From Bacillota bacterium (GTDB lineage Bacteria > Bacillota > Clostridia > Christensenellales > SZUA-584), in the NCBI GenBank assembly GCA_023397655.1, contig JAEWTW010000058.1:1-64000 (forward strand): a stretch of 64,000 nt of DNA, in the 5' to 3' direction. Shown here piece after piece: positions 18,146 through 26,746 of this stretch. The first letter of the stretch is position 1; the number at the start of each line of letters is the position of its first letter. The position numbers and the translations under genes were made by a program. Below the pieces are notes generated by a model. The model made no database searches. It was not told the origin of the DNA and saw nothing but the letters and a program-made list of their open reading frames with translations.

Positions 18146-19105
18146 ATGGCTAAAGGCAGAGAAAAGCCGTTGAGCGTTTACAAGGTTGCCGGGAATGTTC
18201 TTTTGGCAGCGGCGCTGCTCATTGGCGCATATTTGGCCAACAACTATTTTTACACGTATCCCGTCATTGTCAGCGTTTTGAAGGGAGCCGCGCTGCTGTC
18301 TGTACTGGCCATGGCAGAGGTGATTGTGCTGGCGACGGGAGGGATCGATCTGTCTCTGGCCAGCGTCAGCCTGCTGTCGTCCAGCACCATTTTTTACTTG
18401 GTGGAAACGCAGATAATGGGCATGGTTCCCGCTGTGCTGATCGGTATTGCGGCCGGGGCTCTTATGGGGCTGGTTAATGGCGTCTTCATCTCCAAGATAG
18501 GCTTGATGCCTGTCATTACGACAATGGGAACAGGGCTGCTGGCCCGGGGCATATCGGGTGCGATAACGAACAACATCATCATATTCGATACACGCCCGGA
18601 ATTCGAGTTCTTCAAGTCGGTATCAGCCTTTGTGATCCCCACTTCACTGATCATTGCGCTGTTCATTATGCTGTGCTGTTTCTTGCTTTTCCGGTACACA
18701 GTTGCCGGGCGGCAGGTCTTTGCCGTGGGCGGCAGCGAGCGTTCATCCCAGCTGAGCGGACTTAATATAGACCGCATCAAGATATTTTCTTACACAGGCG
18801 CAGGTTTGCTGGCTGGTATAGGGAGCCTGATGGTGCTGGCGGACAGCGCCATCGCGGCCCGGTTTTACGGCAGCGGCGCGGACGTCCAGATATTGCTCGC
18901 GGCCATCATCGGAAGCGTTTCGCTTTTCAGCGGTGCAAAAATGTTTTTCCGTGTCTGCGTCGGCGCTGGTGTTATCGCAGTGCTAAACCGCCTGATTTAC
19001 GGGTTTTTTGTATTCAATTACATGGGCTCTATCATCATCGCAATCGTGCTGCTGCTTTTGATCGCGATCAGGAAGAGCATATTCAAGCGGGAAAATAAAA
19101 GCTGA
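18146..19105 (+). CDS. CUT2-type sugar ABC transporter permease
   Basis: A 319-residue membrane protein of the RbsC/BPD_transp_2 family, with about 8-10 membrane helices and the signature GGIDLSLASV near residue 70 and the VGGSERSSQLSGL cytoplasmic loop (EAA-like coupling region) near residue 190. It starts behind a strong GAGGAGG box. It stands alone: no ATPase or binding protein is directly adjacent, so it must share the ATPase encoded further down the locus or pair with the binding protein at 14.2 kb. Confidence 0.88.
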   Translation: MAKGREKPLSVYKVAGNVLLAAALLIGAYLANNYFYTYPVIVSVLKGAALLSVLAMAEVIVLATGGIDLSLASVSLLSSSTIFYLVETQIMGMVPAVLIGIAAGALMGLVNGVFISKIGLMPVITTMGTGLLARGISGAITNNIIIFDTRPEFEFFKSVSAFVIPTSLIIALFIMLCCFLLFRYTVAGRQVFAVGGSERSSQLSGLNIDRIKIFSYTGAGLLAGIGSLMVLADSAIAARFYGSGADVQILLAAIIGSVSLFSGAKMFFRVCVGAGVIAVLNRLIYGFFVFNYMGSIIIAIVLLLLIAIRKSIFKRENKS

Positions 19106-19142
19106 CCGTACCATCTGAAATATGTCCTCTTAATACGAATCC

Positions 19143-19166
19143 AGACGCATTGTGAAGCCATATAAT
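19143..19166 (+). promoter_or_regulatory. Candidate activator site plus -10 box
   Basis: AGACGCATTG (19143-19152) occurs just upstream of a perfect TATAAT (19161-19166) with no matching -35. The same ten bases occur at 14061-14070, followed by a similar GAAGC..CATAT arrangement before the binding-protein gene, which suggests a shared activator site. Confidence 0.45.
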
Positions 19167-19170
19167 GAAC

Positions 19171-19219
19171 ACTACAATGTAACTGTAAGCCAGATATGAC
19201 AGTTGCATTGTAGTTTTTT
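19171..19219 (+). terminator. Strong terminator hairpin before the aldolase gene
   Basis: CTACAATGTAACTGT pairs with ACAGTTGCATTGTAG (one mismatch), followed by six Ts. It closes the permease transcript or works as an attenuator: only 28 bases separate it from the next start codon, so any transcript from the upstream TATAAT must read through it. Confidence 0.85.
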
Positions 19220-19247
19220 ATTATGCCGGATGAAGGGATAAAGCAGC

Positions 19248-20168
19248 ATGGCGGAATCCGATAACAGGAAAAACTACAGGCTGAAACTGAGCGGCATTTT
19301 TCCATCTATCACGACACCGTTCATCGGTGACAACGTAAATTACGACGGTCTGATATCAAACATACAAAGATATAACGAGATAGATCTGGGCGGATACATG
19401 ATACTCGGTGGGAACGGCGAATACCTTGGGCTGACGGAAAGCGAAGCCCACCGCATCGTGGAAACGATCATGACCAATAAAAAAGCCGGACGCACAATTG
19501 TCGCGGGAGCGGGTCGGGAATCGGCCAAGGCCACGGTGGATTTTATCAAAAGCATTGCGGGGTACGGCGTCGATATCGCCAGCGTGATCACACCGTTTTA
19601 CTTCAGAAAACACATGGGTGATCAAAACCTGATCGCCTATTACAGCAAGGTCGCGGACGATTCGCCCATACCGGTGCTGATCTACAATTCACCGGATTAT
19701 GCGGCGGGGGTGGAGATATCGCCGCAGGCTATAGCCGTGCTGAGCCGGCACGGAAACATTGTGGGTATGAAGAATTCCTCAGGCCGGGAGCTTTCGGACT
19801 ATACGGCACAGGTCGGTAAAGAAACAGCGTTTTACTTCCACGCGGGGCGGGCAGCGGCTTGCCTGCGGGATCTGGCGCAGGGTGCCGTGGGTGCCACGCT
19901 CTCCATGGCAATCTATTGGCCGGAGCAGTGCGCGCGGCTTTACAGACTGTTCAGCGAAGGCAGGCACCGCGAAGCGGAGGAACTAAGCGCCCAGCTGGCA
20001 CGGGCATCGGTCGTATCCGGATATGGCGTATCGGGTGTCAAGTATGCGATGGAACTGGCTGGCTACGTCGGCGGGGAACCAAGGCTGCCGCTGCTGCCGC
20101 TCACTCCGGAACAAAGAGAAGAAATAAAGCGAATTATGCGATTAATCAGGGGAGAACCACGGCTATGA
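19248..20168 (+). CDS. DapA/NanA-family aldolase 1
   Basis: A 306-residue class I aldolase of the dihydrodipicolinate synthase/N-acetylneuraminate lyase superfamily. The Schiff-base lysine is Lys175 (VGMKNSSG), the catalytic tyrosine Tyr146 (LIYNSP), and the pyruvate-binding loop reads GGNGE (54-58) where DapA has GTTGE. In a sugar locus with a KDG-kinase-like gene, it more likely cleaves or dehydrates a 2-keto-3-deoxy sugar acid than makes dihydrodipicolinate. The stop overlaps the start of the next gene (ATGA), so the two are coupled. Confidence 0.85.
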   Translation: MAESDNRKNYRLKLSGIFPSITTPFIGDNVNYDGLISNIQRYNEIDLGGYMILGGNGEYLGLTESEAHRIVETIMTNKKAGRTIVAGAGRESAKATVDFIKSIAGYGVDIASVITPFYFRKHMGDQNLIAYYSKVADDSPIPVLIYNSPDYAAGVEISPQAIAVLSRHGNIVGMKNSSGRELSDYTAQVGKETAFYFHAGRAAACLRDLAQGAVGATLSMAIYWPEQCARLYRLFSEGRHREAEELSAQLARASVVSGYGVSGVKYAMELAGYVGGEPRLPLLPLTPEQREEIKRIMRLIRGEPRL

Positions 20169-20632
20169 AGATATCGATCGGATGCGATGAGCTGGGCATT
20201 GGCCTTAAAAACATGATTATCGACGTGTTCACTAAAAAGGGCCACGAGTTCTGCGATGTCGGCGTGATCGAAGGAGAGATGGTCAATTATCCGAGCGTCG
20301 CATATAACGCGGTCAAGGAAATGACGGAGGGTGATTGTGAGCGCTGTATACTGATATGCGGCACGGGCATCGGCATGGCGCTGACGGCAAACAAGATTGA
20401 GGGCGCGTATGCCGCCGTTTGCCACGATGTGTATTCCACCGAGCGCTCCATACTCAGCAACAACGCGAATACCATGTGCATGGGTGCCCTGGTGATCGGT
20501 CCCAAGACGGCGGAAAAGCTGGTGGAGCTCTGGCTGAGCCTCACATTTGATCCCCACTGCAGGTCGTACGACAAGGTTCAGGAGATATACGCGATCGAAT
20601 CAAAATTTGGAGAGCAGCATGAAGCCTTTTGA
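20165..20632 (+). CDS. RpiB/LacAB-family sugar isomerase
   Basis: A 155-residue aldose-ketose isomerase of the RpiB/LacA/LacB family. The catalytic cysteine motif CGTGIGM and the HDVYSTERSI and NNANTMCMG segments are conserved. Two features depart from ribose-5-phosphate isomerase B: the N-terminal DHAG motif reads DELG, and the basic C-terminal region that grips phosphate is reduced to one arginine (HCRSYDKV). A non-standard, perhaps unphosphorylated, substrate is therefore possible. It overlaps both neighbours and is translated with the split transketolase. Confidence 0.85.
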   Translation: MKISIGCDELGIGLKNMIIDVFTKKGHEFCDVGVIEGEMVNYPSVAYNAVKEMTEGDCERCILICGTGIGMALTANKIEGAYAAVCHDVYSTERSILSNNANTMCMGALVIGPKTAEKLVELWLSLTFDPHCRSYDKVQEIYAIESKFGEQHEAF

Positions 20633-21461
20633 TCAGCAGGCTCTGGAAAAGGGAGCCCACAACATACGGAAGCACATCGTCAATACGATCGTCAACAACG
20701 GCGAAGGCCACGGAGGGCCCGCCCTGTCGTGCGCGGACATACTCTCCGTTCTGTATCTTGGGATCATGAACATTGACAAAAACAACCCGGACAACATGAG
20801 CAACGACAAGTTCCTGCTCAGCGCGGGGCACAAGTGTCTGGCGATCTACGCGGCGCTGGTGGAAAAGGGTGTCATCGAGGCATCGGTGCTGGATACGTAC
20901 AACAAGCTGGGATCGCCCTTACCCGGCCATCCGGACGCCACGAAACTGCCCGGCGTGGAGTTTTCCACCGGGTCGCTCGGCCATGGACTGCCGTTGGGCT
21001 GTGGATTCGCGGTTGCCGCGAAGATGAAGAGCATGGACTACAAAACCTATGTGCTGATGGGCGACGGGGAACAGGGAGAAGGCTCCAACTGGGAAGCAGC
21101 CGCCTTTGCCGCTCACAACAAGCTCGATAATTTGATCGCCATCATCGATGAGAATGGTCTGCAGATCAATGGCACGACCGGCTCGGTATGCAGGCCGACA
21201 GACTTTGAAGACCGGTACGGCGCTTTTGGCTGGAGCGTCAGAACGGTCAGCGGACACGACGTAAAGGAACTGTATGACGTTTTAAAAAGTACGCCCTTTG
21301 AAAAGGGCAAGCCGTCCATGATCATCGCGAAGACGAAAAAGGGCTGCGGCATCTCCTTCATGGAGGACAACGTGGGATATCACCACTGGCATCCCGACGA
21401 CACGGAAGCTCAAAAGGCGCTGGAAGAGATCGCGGAGTCGGGGAAGAGGTGGGCGCAATGA
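20619..21461 (+). CDS. Transketolase, N-terminal (thiamine-binding) subunit
   Basis: A 280-residue protein equal to the first third of a full transketolase, holding the thiamine-diphosphate/Mg site GDGEQGEGSNWEA and NEHG-type DENGLQI segment. The catalytic glutamate and pyrimidine domain are on the next gene. The start behind GGAGAGCAGC overlaps the isomerase by 14 bases. Split transketolases are common in Clostridia, both as housekeeping enzymes and as catabolic enzymes for unusual ketoses; here the setting favours catabolism. Confidence 0.92.
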   Translation: MKPFDQQALEKGAHNIRKHIVNTIVNNGEGHGGPALSCADILSVLYLGIMNIDKNNPDNMSNDKFLLSAGHKCLAIYAALVEKGVIEASVLDTYNKLGSPLPGHPDATKLPGVEFSTGSLGHGLPLGCGFAVAAKMKSMDYKTYVLMGDGEQGEGSNWEAAAFAAHNKLDNLIAIIDENGLQINGTTGSVCRPTDFEDRYGAFGWSVRTVSGHDVKELYDVLKSTPFEKGKPSMIIAKTKKGCGISFMEDNVGYHHWHPDDTEAQKALEEIAESGKRWAQ

Positions 21462-22381
21462 GCTTGATGGATCCAAGAAAAGCGTTCGACGCCGCGCTGC
21501 TGGAGCTGGGGCGGGAGAATAAGGACGTCGTGGGCGTATCGTGCGATTCAGCGCTTGGTGGGGGTATGGGGAGCTTCTTCAAAGCATTCCCGCAGCGCAC
21601 GGTAGAGACAGGCATCAGCGAGCAGAATGCGATCGGCATATGCGCCGCGCTTGCCAAGCAGGGTATGATCCCCATCATCGTCGTCATCACACCGTTCATC
21701 ACGATGCGCGCGTACGAGCAGGTACGGGACGACATTGGTTACATGAACATGAACGTAAAGCTGGTGGGCAGCGGCGGCGGGCTGGCATATTCTACGCTCG
21801 GGTCAACGCATCAGGCCATTGAGGATATCGCGCTGATGCGGACGATACCCAACATGACCATACTATCGCCGTGTGACGCTTACGACGTGAGGGAAGCCCT
21901 GCGGCTGGCAGTCTCCATTAAGGGGCCGGTATACATACGCATGCCGCGTCAGGCGCGGCAGGTCATCGCGGCGGAACGCCATGTGGAGCTGGGAAAAGCG
22001 GAGGTCTTAAAGGACGGCCGGGACATCGCGATATTCGCGACGGGGCCGATGGTGGAAGAAGCTCAGATCGCGTCGGAGATATTAAAAGGGGTTGGCATTG
22101 ACACCGCCGTGCTCGGCTTTATGACTGTGCGGCCGCTGGATGAGCTGGCAATCAGGACATACGCGAGCAAGGTGCGTGCCATCGTGACGGTGGAGGAGCA
22201 TTCGGTCATCGGCGGATTCGGCAGCGCCGTCGCGCAGCTGCTCGCGCCAGCCTGTGACACGCCGCCGGTCCATATCATGGGCATAGGGGAAGGCGCCAAG
22301 AACACAGGACCATATAAGGAGCTGCTCGATCACTACGGGCTCACGGGTGAACGAATAGCCGAAAATATAAAAAACTTGTAA
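21458..22381 (+). CDS. Transketolase, C-terminal subunit
   Basis: A 307-residue protein containing the pyrimidine-binding domain with the catalytic glutamate in GISEQNAIG and the transketolase C-terminal domain (VEEHSVIGGFGSAV). It overlaps the N-terminal subunit by four bases (ATGA), ensuring equal synthesis of the two halves of the enzyme. Together they transfer a two-carbon ketol unit between a ketose and an aldose. A GTG three codons earlier is an alternative start. Confidence 0.93.
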   Translation: MSLMDPRKAFDAALLELGRENKDVVGVSCDSALGGGMGSFFKAFPQRTVETGISEQNAIGICAALAKQGMIPIIVVITPFITMRAYEQVRDDIGYMNMNVKLVGSGGGLAYSTLGSTHQAIEDIALMRTIPNMTILSPCDAYDVREALRLAVSIKGPVYIRMPRQARQVIAAERHVELGKAEVLKDGRDIAIFATGPMVEEAQIASEILKGVGIDTAVLGFMTVRPLDELAIRTYASKVRAIVTVEEHSVIGGFGSAVAQLLAPACDTPPVHIMGIGEGAKNTGPYKELLDHYGLTGERIAENIKNL

Positions 22382-22393
22382 AGGAAAAAGGGT

Positions 22394-23734
22394 ATGACAG
22401 TCAATTATTCTAAAAACGGCAACGGGAGAGCGGGTGTCAACTTTACTTTGAGATCGCTGAACGCTCCGGCGGCAAGAGGGCAGGAGGCGTTGGTGGAACG
22501 CGTGCTGGACAAAGTCATCGGCGCTGACGAGTACAGAACACTCAAGGACGCCGTGAAGCACGTGGGCGTCACCAACCGTTTTGCGGACGTGATCGATACG
22601 TTTGCAGTGCCCGAGGGGCAAACACCGGCCGGCTTCAGAGTGGAGAGCTATCTGGGAGAAGAGGGCGTGCTGCTGGTCGATCTTGTGCGGGATATAGGCT
22701 ATGACAAGGATGGCATTAAAAGAGCGACCAAGACGATATTCTCGGCGGATTCGGCAAACCCCTATGAAGTGGCCCCGATATCCGCGCTGCTGGGCAACCT
22801 GACCTGCAACCCCGGCATTGTGTACGACCTTTTCATCAACAATCCCAAGGCCAACGTGGATGGAAAGTTCAAAACCCTTGAAGAAGTGATGACCGAGCTT
22901 GGCAACATTTTAGGGCCTGGTGTAGACATCAGTGTGGAGCTCAACAACCCGTTTGAGAAAGATTTTAATAAGATACTGGACGAATGCGAGAAGTTCAAGG
23001 AGATATTGTCCGAGTACAGGCTGGTCGTAAAGGTGCCCCATATGGGTCCCGTCAACGCGTGCAACGTGGGAGAGCTGTTGACCGGAGACAAGAAATTCAG
23101 CAAACGCTACGACGAGCCGCTGACGGACGATGCTTTCAGGAGCCACAATCTGGCGCTGCGGCTGAGAGAGCACGGCTACCGCATCAATTATACACTGATG
23201 TTCGAGCCGTATCAGACGGCGCTTGCGCTGCAGGCGAAGCCGGCCTTTATCAACACCTTTGTCCGCCATCGGCTGATGCAATCCGAAAAGATCAAAAACC
23301 TGCTCGGGTTTTTTGAGATGACACGGGACCGCAAATATCTTGAGGAACTAAGGACGCTGATGCTCAATGTGGATATGCTCTGCCGGGACGAAGCCGATAA
23401 GGATCTGCTGGCTGTGAAGCACTTCGCCGAAGACCTGCTCAAGTACCGCAACTTCAATAACAAGGAAGGCGACGATGGCCTGGATATGGCGCGGCACAAC
23501 TTAAGGATGCTCAAGCAGAACAACCTGCCGGATACCCGTTTGATCATATGCAGCATGGAGGGGCCGTACAACTATCCGGATATTGATAAACTGGCGGCAG
23601 ATCCTGAATTCGCGGATGTGATCGACCGTCTGGTGATTACCGCCGAACCCGGATATCTCGCGAAATTCGCATCGACCAGTCAGGTGGTGTCCTACCAGCG
23701 GCGGTTTATGAATGCGGTTCAGGGCGCTCAATAA
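22394..23734 (+). CDS. Over-long transaldolase-like protein
   Basis: A 446-residue protein whose central part is a transaldolase TIM barrel: the Schiff-base lysine is probably Lys213 in VVKVPH, and INYTLMFEPYQTALA with a following FVRHRL correspond to the conserved strand and loop of small transaldolases and fructose-6-phosphate aldolase. It is twice the length of those enzymes, with about 100 extra residues at the N-terminus and an acidic, helical insertion around residues 310-380. Directly behind a split transketolase it probably moves a three-carbon unit or cleaves a keto-sugar. The exact reaction is unknown. Confidence 0.75.
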   Translation: MTVNYSKNGNGRAGVNFTLRSLNAPAARGQEALVERVLDKVIGADEYRTLKDAVKHVGVTNRFADVIDTFAVPEGQTPAGFRVESYLGEEGVLLVDLVRDIGYDKDGIKRATKTIFSADSANPYEVAPISALLGNLTCNPGIVYDLFINNPKANVDGKFKTLEEVMTELGNILGPGVDISVELNNPFEKDFNKILDECEKFKEILSEYRLVVKVPHMGPVNACNVGELLTGDKKFSKRYDEPLTDDAFRSHNLALRLREHGYRINYTLMFEPYQTALALQAKPAFINTFVRHRLMQSEKIKNLLGFFEMTRDRKYLEELRTLMLNVDMLCRDEADKDLLAVKHFAEDLLKYRNFNNKEGDDGLDMARHNLRMLKQNNLPDTRLIICSMEGPYNYPDIDKLAADPEFADVIDRLVITAEPGYLAKFASTSQVVSYQRRFMNAVQGAQ

Positions 23735-23756
23735 ACCATAAGAAAGGATTAGGGAT

Positions 23757-24644
23757 ATGAACGAAAAATTAAAAGGTGTATTCGCACCGATTACAACACC
23801 GTTTACGAGCGGGGGCGAGGTGGACTATGCGGCACTCGAGCAGAACATGGCCTTTTACGCATCCTCCGGTATTCAGGGCTATCTCGCCCTTGGCTCCAAC
23901 GGTGAGAATAAGAGCCTGACCGGCGACGAGAAGGTGAAGGTACTCAAAACCATCATCGAAAACAAGGGCAAGACCCAGTCGGTTATGGCCGGATGTATAT
24001 TCGAGTCGACCTTTGAGACAATCGAATTTGCCAGAAAATTTGAAGCGCTCGGCACGGATTTCATAACTCTCCTTCCTCCTTCTTATTTCAAAAAGCAGAT
24101 GACGGATCCGGTGCTCATCAAATACTTCAACGATGTGGCTGATGCTGTAGACACACCGTGCTTGCTGTATAACGCACCGCAATTCTGCGGGGGCACCACT
24201 CTATCCGTCAAGCTCGTGCAGGAGTGCGCGAAGAATCCTAAAATCGTGGGCCTTAAGGACTCGTCCACCGGCAACATAGAAGGCTTTTTGTTCGGTGCGC
24301 GGGATGTCATCAACGTGATGGCCGGCTCGGCCAACTTCTTCATGACGACGGTGATCATGGGCGGCAGCGGCGGCGTGGTGTCGCTGGCAAACATATTCCC
24401 GGGCATCGTCAACGACCTCTATCAGCTGATTTGTGAAGAAAAGTATAAGGAAGCTTTTGCGCTGAACGAACGGGTGCTGCAGCTCAACAAGGGCGTGTCG
24501 GGCGCGGGCGGCGTAGCCGCCGTCAAGTACGCGATGGACCTGGCCGGTCTGAAGGGCGGAGATCCGCGCTTGCCGCTGCTGCCGCTTCCCGAGGAGAACA
24601 GGGTCAAGATCAAGGCGCTGCTCGAAAAAGAGGGAATGATTTAG
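23757..24644 (+). CDS. DapA/NanA-family aldolase 2
   Basis: A 295-residue relative of the aldolase encoded at 19.2 kb. Lys167 (VGLKDSSTG) forms the Schiff base, Tyr138 (LLYNAP) is the acid/base residue and the pyruvate loop reads GSNGE (46-50), a version common in keto-deoxy-acid aldolases. Both copies end in similar GDPRLPLLPL/GEPRLPLLPL tails, so they are paralogues that have diverged within one locus, perhaps acting on successive or epimeric substrates. It follows the transaldolase-like gene by 22 bases. Confidence 0.87.
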   Translation: MNEKLKGVFAPITTPFTSGGEVDYAALEQNMAFYASSGIQGYLALGSNGENKSLTGDEKVKVLKTIIENKGKTQSVMAGCIFESTFETIEFARKFEALGTDFITLLPPSYFKKQMTDPVLIKYFNDVADAVDTPCLLYNAPQFCGGTTLSVKLVQECAKNPKIVGLKDSSTGNIEGFLFGARDVINVMAGSANFFMTTVIMGGSGGVVSLANIFPGIVNDLYQLICEEKYKEAFALNERVLQLNKGVSGAGGVAAVKYAMDLAGLKGGDPRLPLLPLPEENRVKIKALLEKEGMI

Positions 24645-24691
24645 CGAGAGCCCGTTCCCAAGCTTTTAAGAAAGGTGCGTCAGGGTGGAAT

Positions 24692-25651
24692 ATGAGAAAG
24701 ATACTACTAACCAAGAAGCTGAATGAAACGAACGCCCGGCTGTTTGATGGGATACCGAATATTGAACTGGTCACGATACCCGACGGCAACCAGCCCCTTT
24801 TCGAGGAACACATGGAGGACGCCGAAGCGATACTGCTGAGCACGGCGTATAAGATGACGCGCGACATCATCTATAACGCGCGGAATCTGAAGGTCATCAG
24901 CCGCACGGGTGTGGGCGTGGACAACGTGGACGTGGCGGCGGCAACAGAACAGGGAGTGCTGGTGCTCAACACGCCGCAGGCCAATTCGGTTTCGGTGGCG
25001 GAGCACACCGTGGCGATGATCATCGCGATATCTAAACAGCTGCTGATGTACGACAGCGAGCTGCGGGCGGGCAACTTCAAGATACGGCGGACCAACAAGG
25101 CTGTGGACATCGACGGCAAGACGCTGGGTCTGATTGGCTGCGGGCGCATCGGCCGGTTTGCCGCTGAAAAATGCGAAGCGGCGTTCGGTATGCAGGTGAT
25201 CGGATACGATCCGTATATCACGGAAGCGGAGGGAATCACGCTGCATAAGGATATCGAAGAGGTGTTCAAGCGCGCGGACTATATATCGCTGCACATACCG
25301 CTCACGCCGGAGACAAAAAATCTGGTGGGCGAGAGGCTGCTGTCGCTGATGAAGCCGACGGCATACATCATCAACACCGCAAGGGGCGGCATCATCGACG
25401 AGCATGCACTGGCTCAGAAGCTGAAGAACGAAGAGATCGCCGGTGCCGCGCTGGACGTGCTGGAATCAGAGCCGCCTGCCGCGGACAACCCGCTGTTGGA
25501 GCTGAAGAACGTCATACTGACGCCGCACACTGCCGCGCTGACAAAGGAGTGCTCGGCCCGGGTGGCTTACGAGGCGGCACTCGGCATTGCGGATTACCTG
25601 AAGGGGAACACGCCGAAGTTTGTGTTCAACAGGGAACTGCTGGCGAAGTAA
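24692..25651 (+). CDS. D-isomer-specific 2-hydroxyacid dehydrogenase
   Basis: A 319-residue NAD-dependent dehydrogenase of the SerA/D-lactate family. The dinucleotide motif GLIGCGRIG, the substrate arginine in INTARGG, the glutamate in VLESEPP and the catalytic histidine in LTPHTAA are all present, so it should be active. There is no ACT domain, so it is not a regulated housekeeping SerA. In this locus it may reduce a 2-keto acid (hydroxypyruvate, glyoxylate or a keto-aldonate) released by the aldolases. Confidence 0.88.
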   Translation: MRKILLTKKLNETNARLFDGIPNIELVTIPDGNQPLFEEHMEDAEAILLSTAYKMTRDIIYNARNLKVISRTGVGVDNVDVAAATEQGVLVLNTPQANSVSVAEHTVAMIIAISKQLLMYDSELRAGNFKIRRTNKAVDIDGKTLGLIGCGRIGRFAAEKCEAAFGMQVIGYDPYITEAEGITLHKDIEEVFKRADYISLHIPLTPETKNLVGERLLSLMKPTAYIINTARGGIIDEHALAQKLKNEEIAGAALDVLESEPPAADNPLLELKNVILTPHTAALTKECSARVAYEAALGIADYLKGNTPKFVFNRELLAK

Positions 25652-25668
25652 TAATTCGGAGGATGAAC

Positions 25669-26727
25669 ATGACCAAAAGATTTGATTTAGTCGGTTTTGG
25701 TGAAGCGATGGTGCGCTTTACGCCGCCGGAGCATGTGCGGCTGGAGCAGGCGCAGTATTTGAATCTCGCCATCGCAGCGGCGGAGCTGAACGTATGCGTC
25801 AATACATCGACGCTGGGGATCAAAACCAAATGGGTCTCCAAGCTCGTGGATACATGGTCGGCCAAGTATGTCGTCAACAAAGGCCGAGAACACAACGTAA
25901 ATATGGACGACGTGATTATCGAGAAGTATGACGGCTCTGGCAGGAAGGCCAGGAACGGCCTGTGCTTCATCGAAGTGGGCATCGGCCCGCGCGCATCGCG
26001 GCAGATATATGACCGCGGTCACAGCGCCATATCGCAGATCAAAGAAGGCGAGATTGACTGGAGAGCCATATTCGCAGAGGCGGGCTGGTACCACACGACG
26101 GGAATCACCTGCGCGATATCGCCCGACGGGGCCGACGAAGCGGTGCGCTCGCTGAAGATCGCCAAGGAGCTGGGTTTAACGACCAGCTTTGACCTTAACT
26201 TCCGCTCGACACTCTGGACACCGCAGCAGGCGCAGGCGGCGATGGCGAAGGCCATGCCATATATCGATGTGCTGATCGGCAACGAGGAGGACTTCGAAAC
26301 GATGCTGGGCATAAAAGCGGATGAAACGACCCATACCTACTCCAAACTCGATCCGATGAACTACAAAGCCGTTGCTGAGAAGGTCTGTGCGAAATATCCC
26401 AACGTCAAAACGGTGGGCACGACCTTACGGGAGGTCAAGACGGCGACGCTCAATGACTGGCGGACGGTAGCGTATCACAACGGCGAATACTTCGTGTCCC
26501 GCAAATACGAGAACCTTGAGATATACGACAGGACGGGCGGCGGAGACAGCTTCGCGTCCGCGCTGATCTACTCGCTGATCACCGGCGAGTTCAAGGGTCA
26601 GGACATGATCGAGTTTTCCGCGGCGTATTCCGCACTGTGCCATGGCTTCATGGGGGACTGGAACTGGGCCTATAAAGAGGAAGCGGAAAGCGTGATGAAG
26701 GGCGGAAGCGCCCGGGTCAAACGCTGA
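25669..26727 (+). CDS. PfkB-family kinase, 2-keto-3-deoxygluconate-kinase-like
   Basis: A 352-residue ribokinase-family kinase. The catalytic aspartate lies in DRTGGGDSF near residue 290, and FDLNFRSTLW near 180 resembles the DxNxRxxLW stretch of KDG kinases. ATG with GGAGG six bases upstream is used. If it phosphorylates a 2-keto-3-deoxy-aldonate, one of the DapA-family enzymes would cleave the product to pyruvate and a phosphorylated aldehyde. The family assignment is firm, the substrate inferred. Confidence 0.85.
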   Translation: MTKRFDLVGFGEAMVRFTPPEHVRLEQAQYLNLAIAAAELNVCVNTSTLGIKTKWVSKLVDTWSAKYVVNKGREHNVNMDDVIIEKYDGSGRKARNGLCFIEVGIGPRASRQIYDRGHSAISQIKEGEIDWRAIFAEAGWYHTTGITCAISPDGADEAVRSLKIAKELGLTTSFDLNFRSTLWTPQQAQAAMAKAMPYIDVLIGNEEDFETMLGIKADETTHTYSKLDPMNYKAVAEKVCAKYPNVKTVGTTLREVKTATLNDWRTVAYHNGEYFVSRKYENLEIYDRTGGGDSFASALIYSLITGEFKGQDMIEFSAAYSALCHGFMGDWNWAYKEEAESVMKGGSARVKR

Positions 26728-26746
26728 TAAAGGAGAGGGTATAGCG

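Noticed and set aside
19248..24644. Assignment of the locus to sulfoquinovose breakdown by the sulfo-transketolase route
   Set aside because: The split transketolase and RpiB-like gene fit, but no sulfoquinovosidase, sulfonate exporter or the other specific genes are present, so it stays only a comparison.
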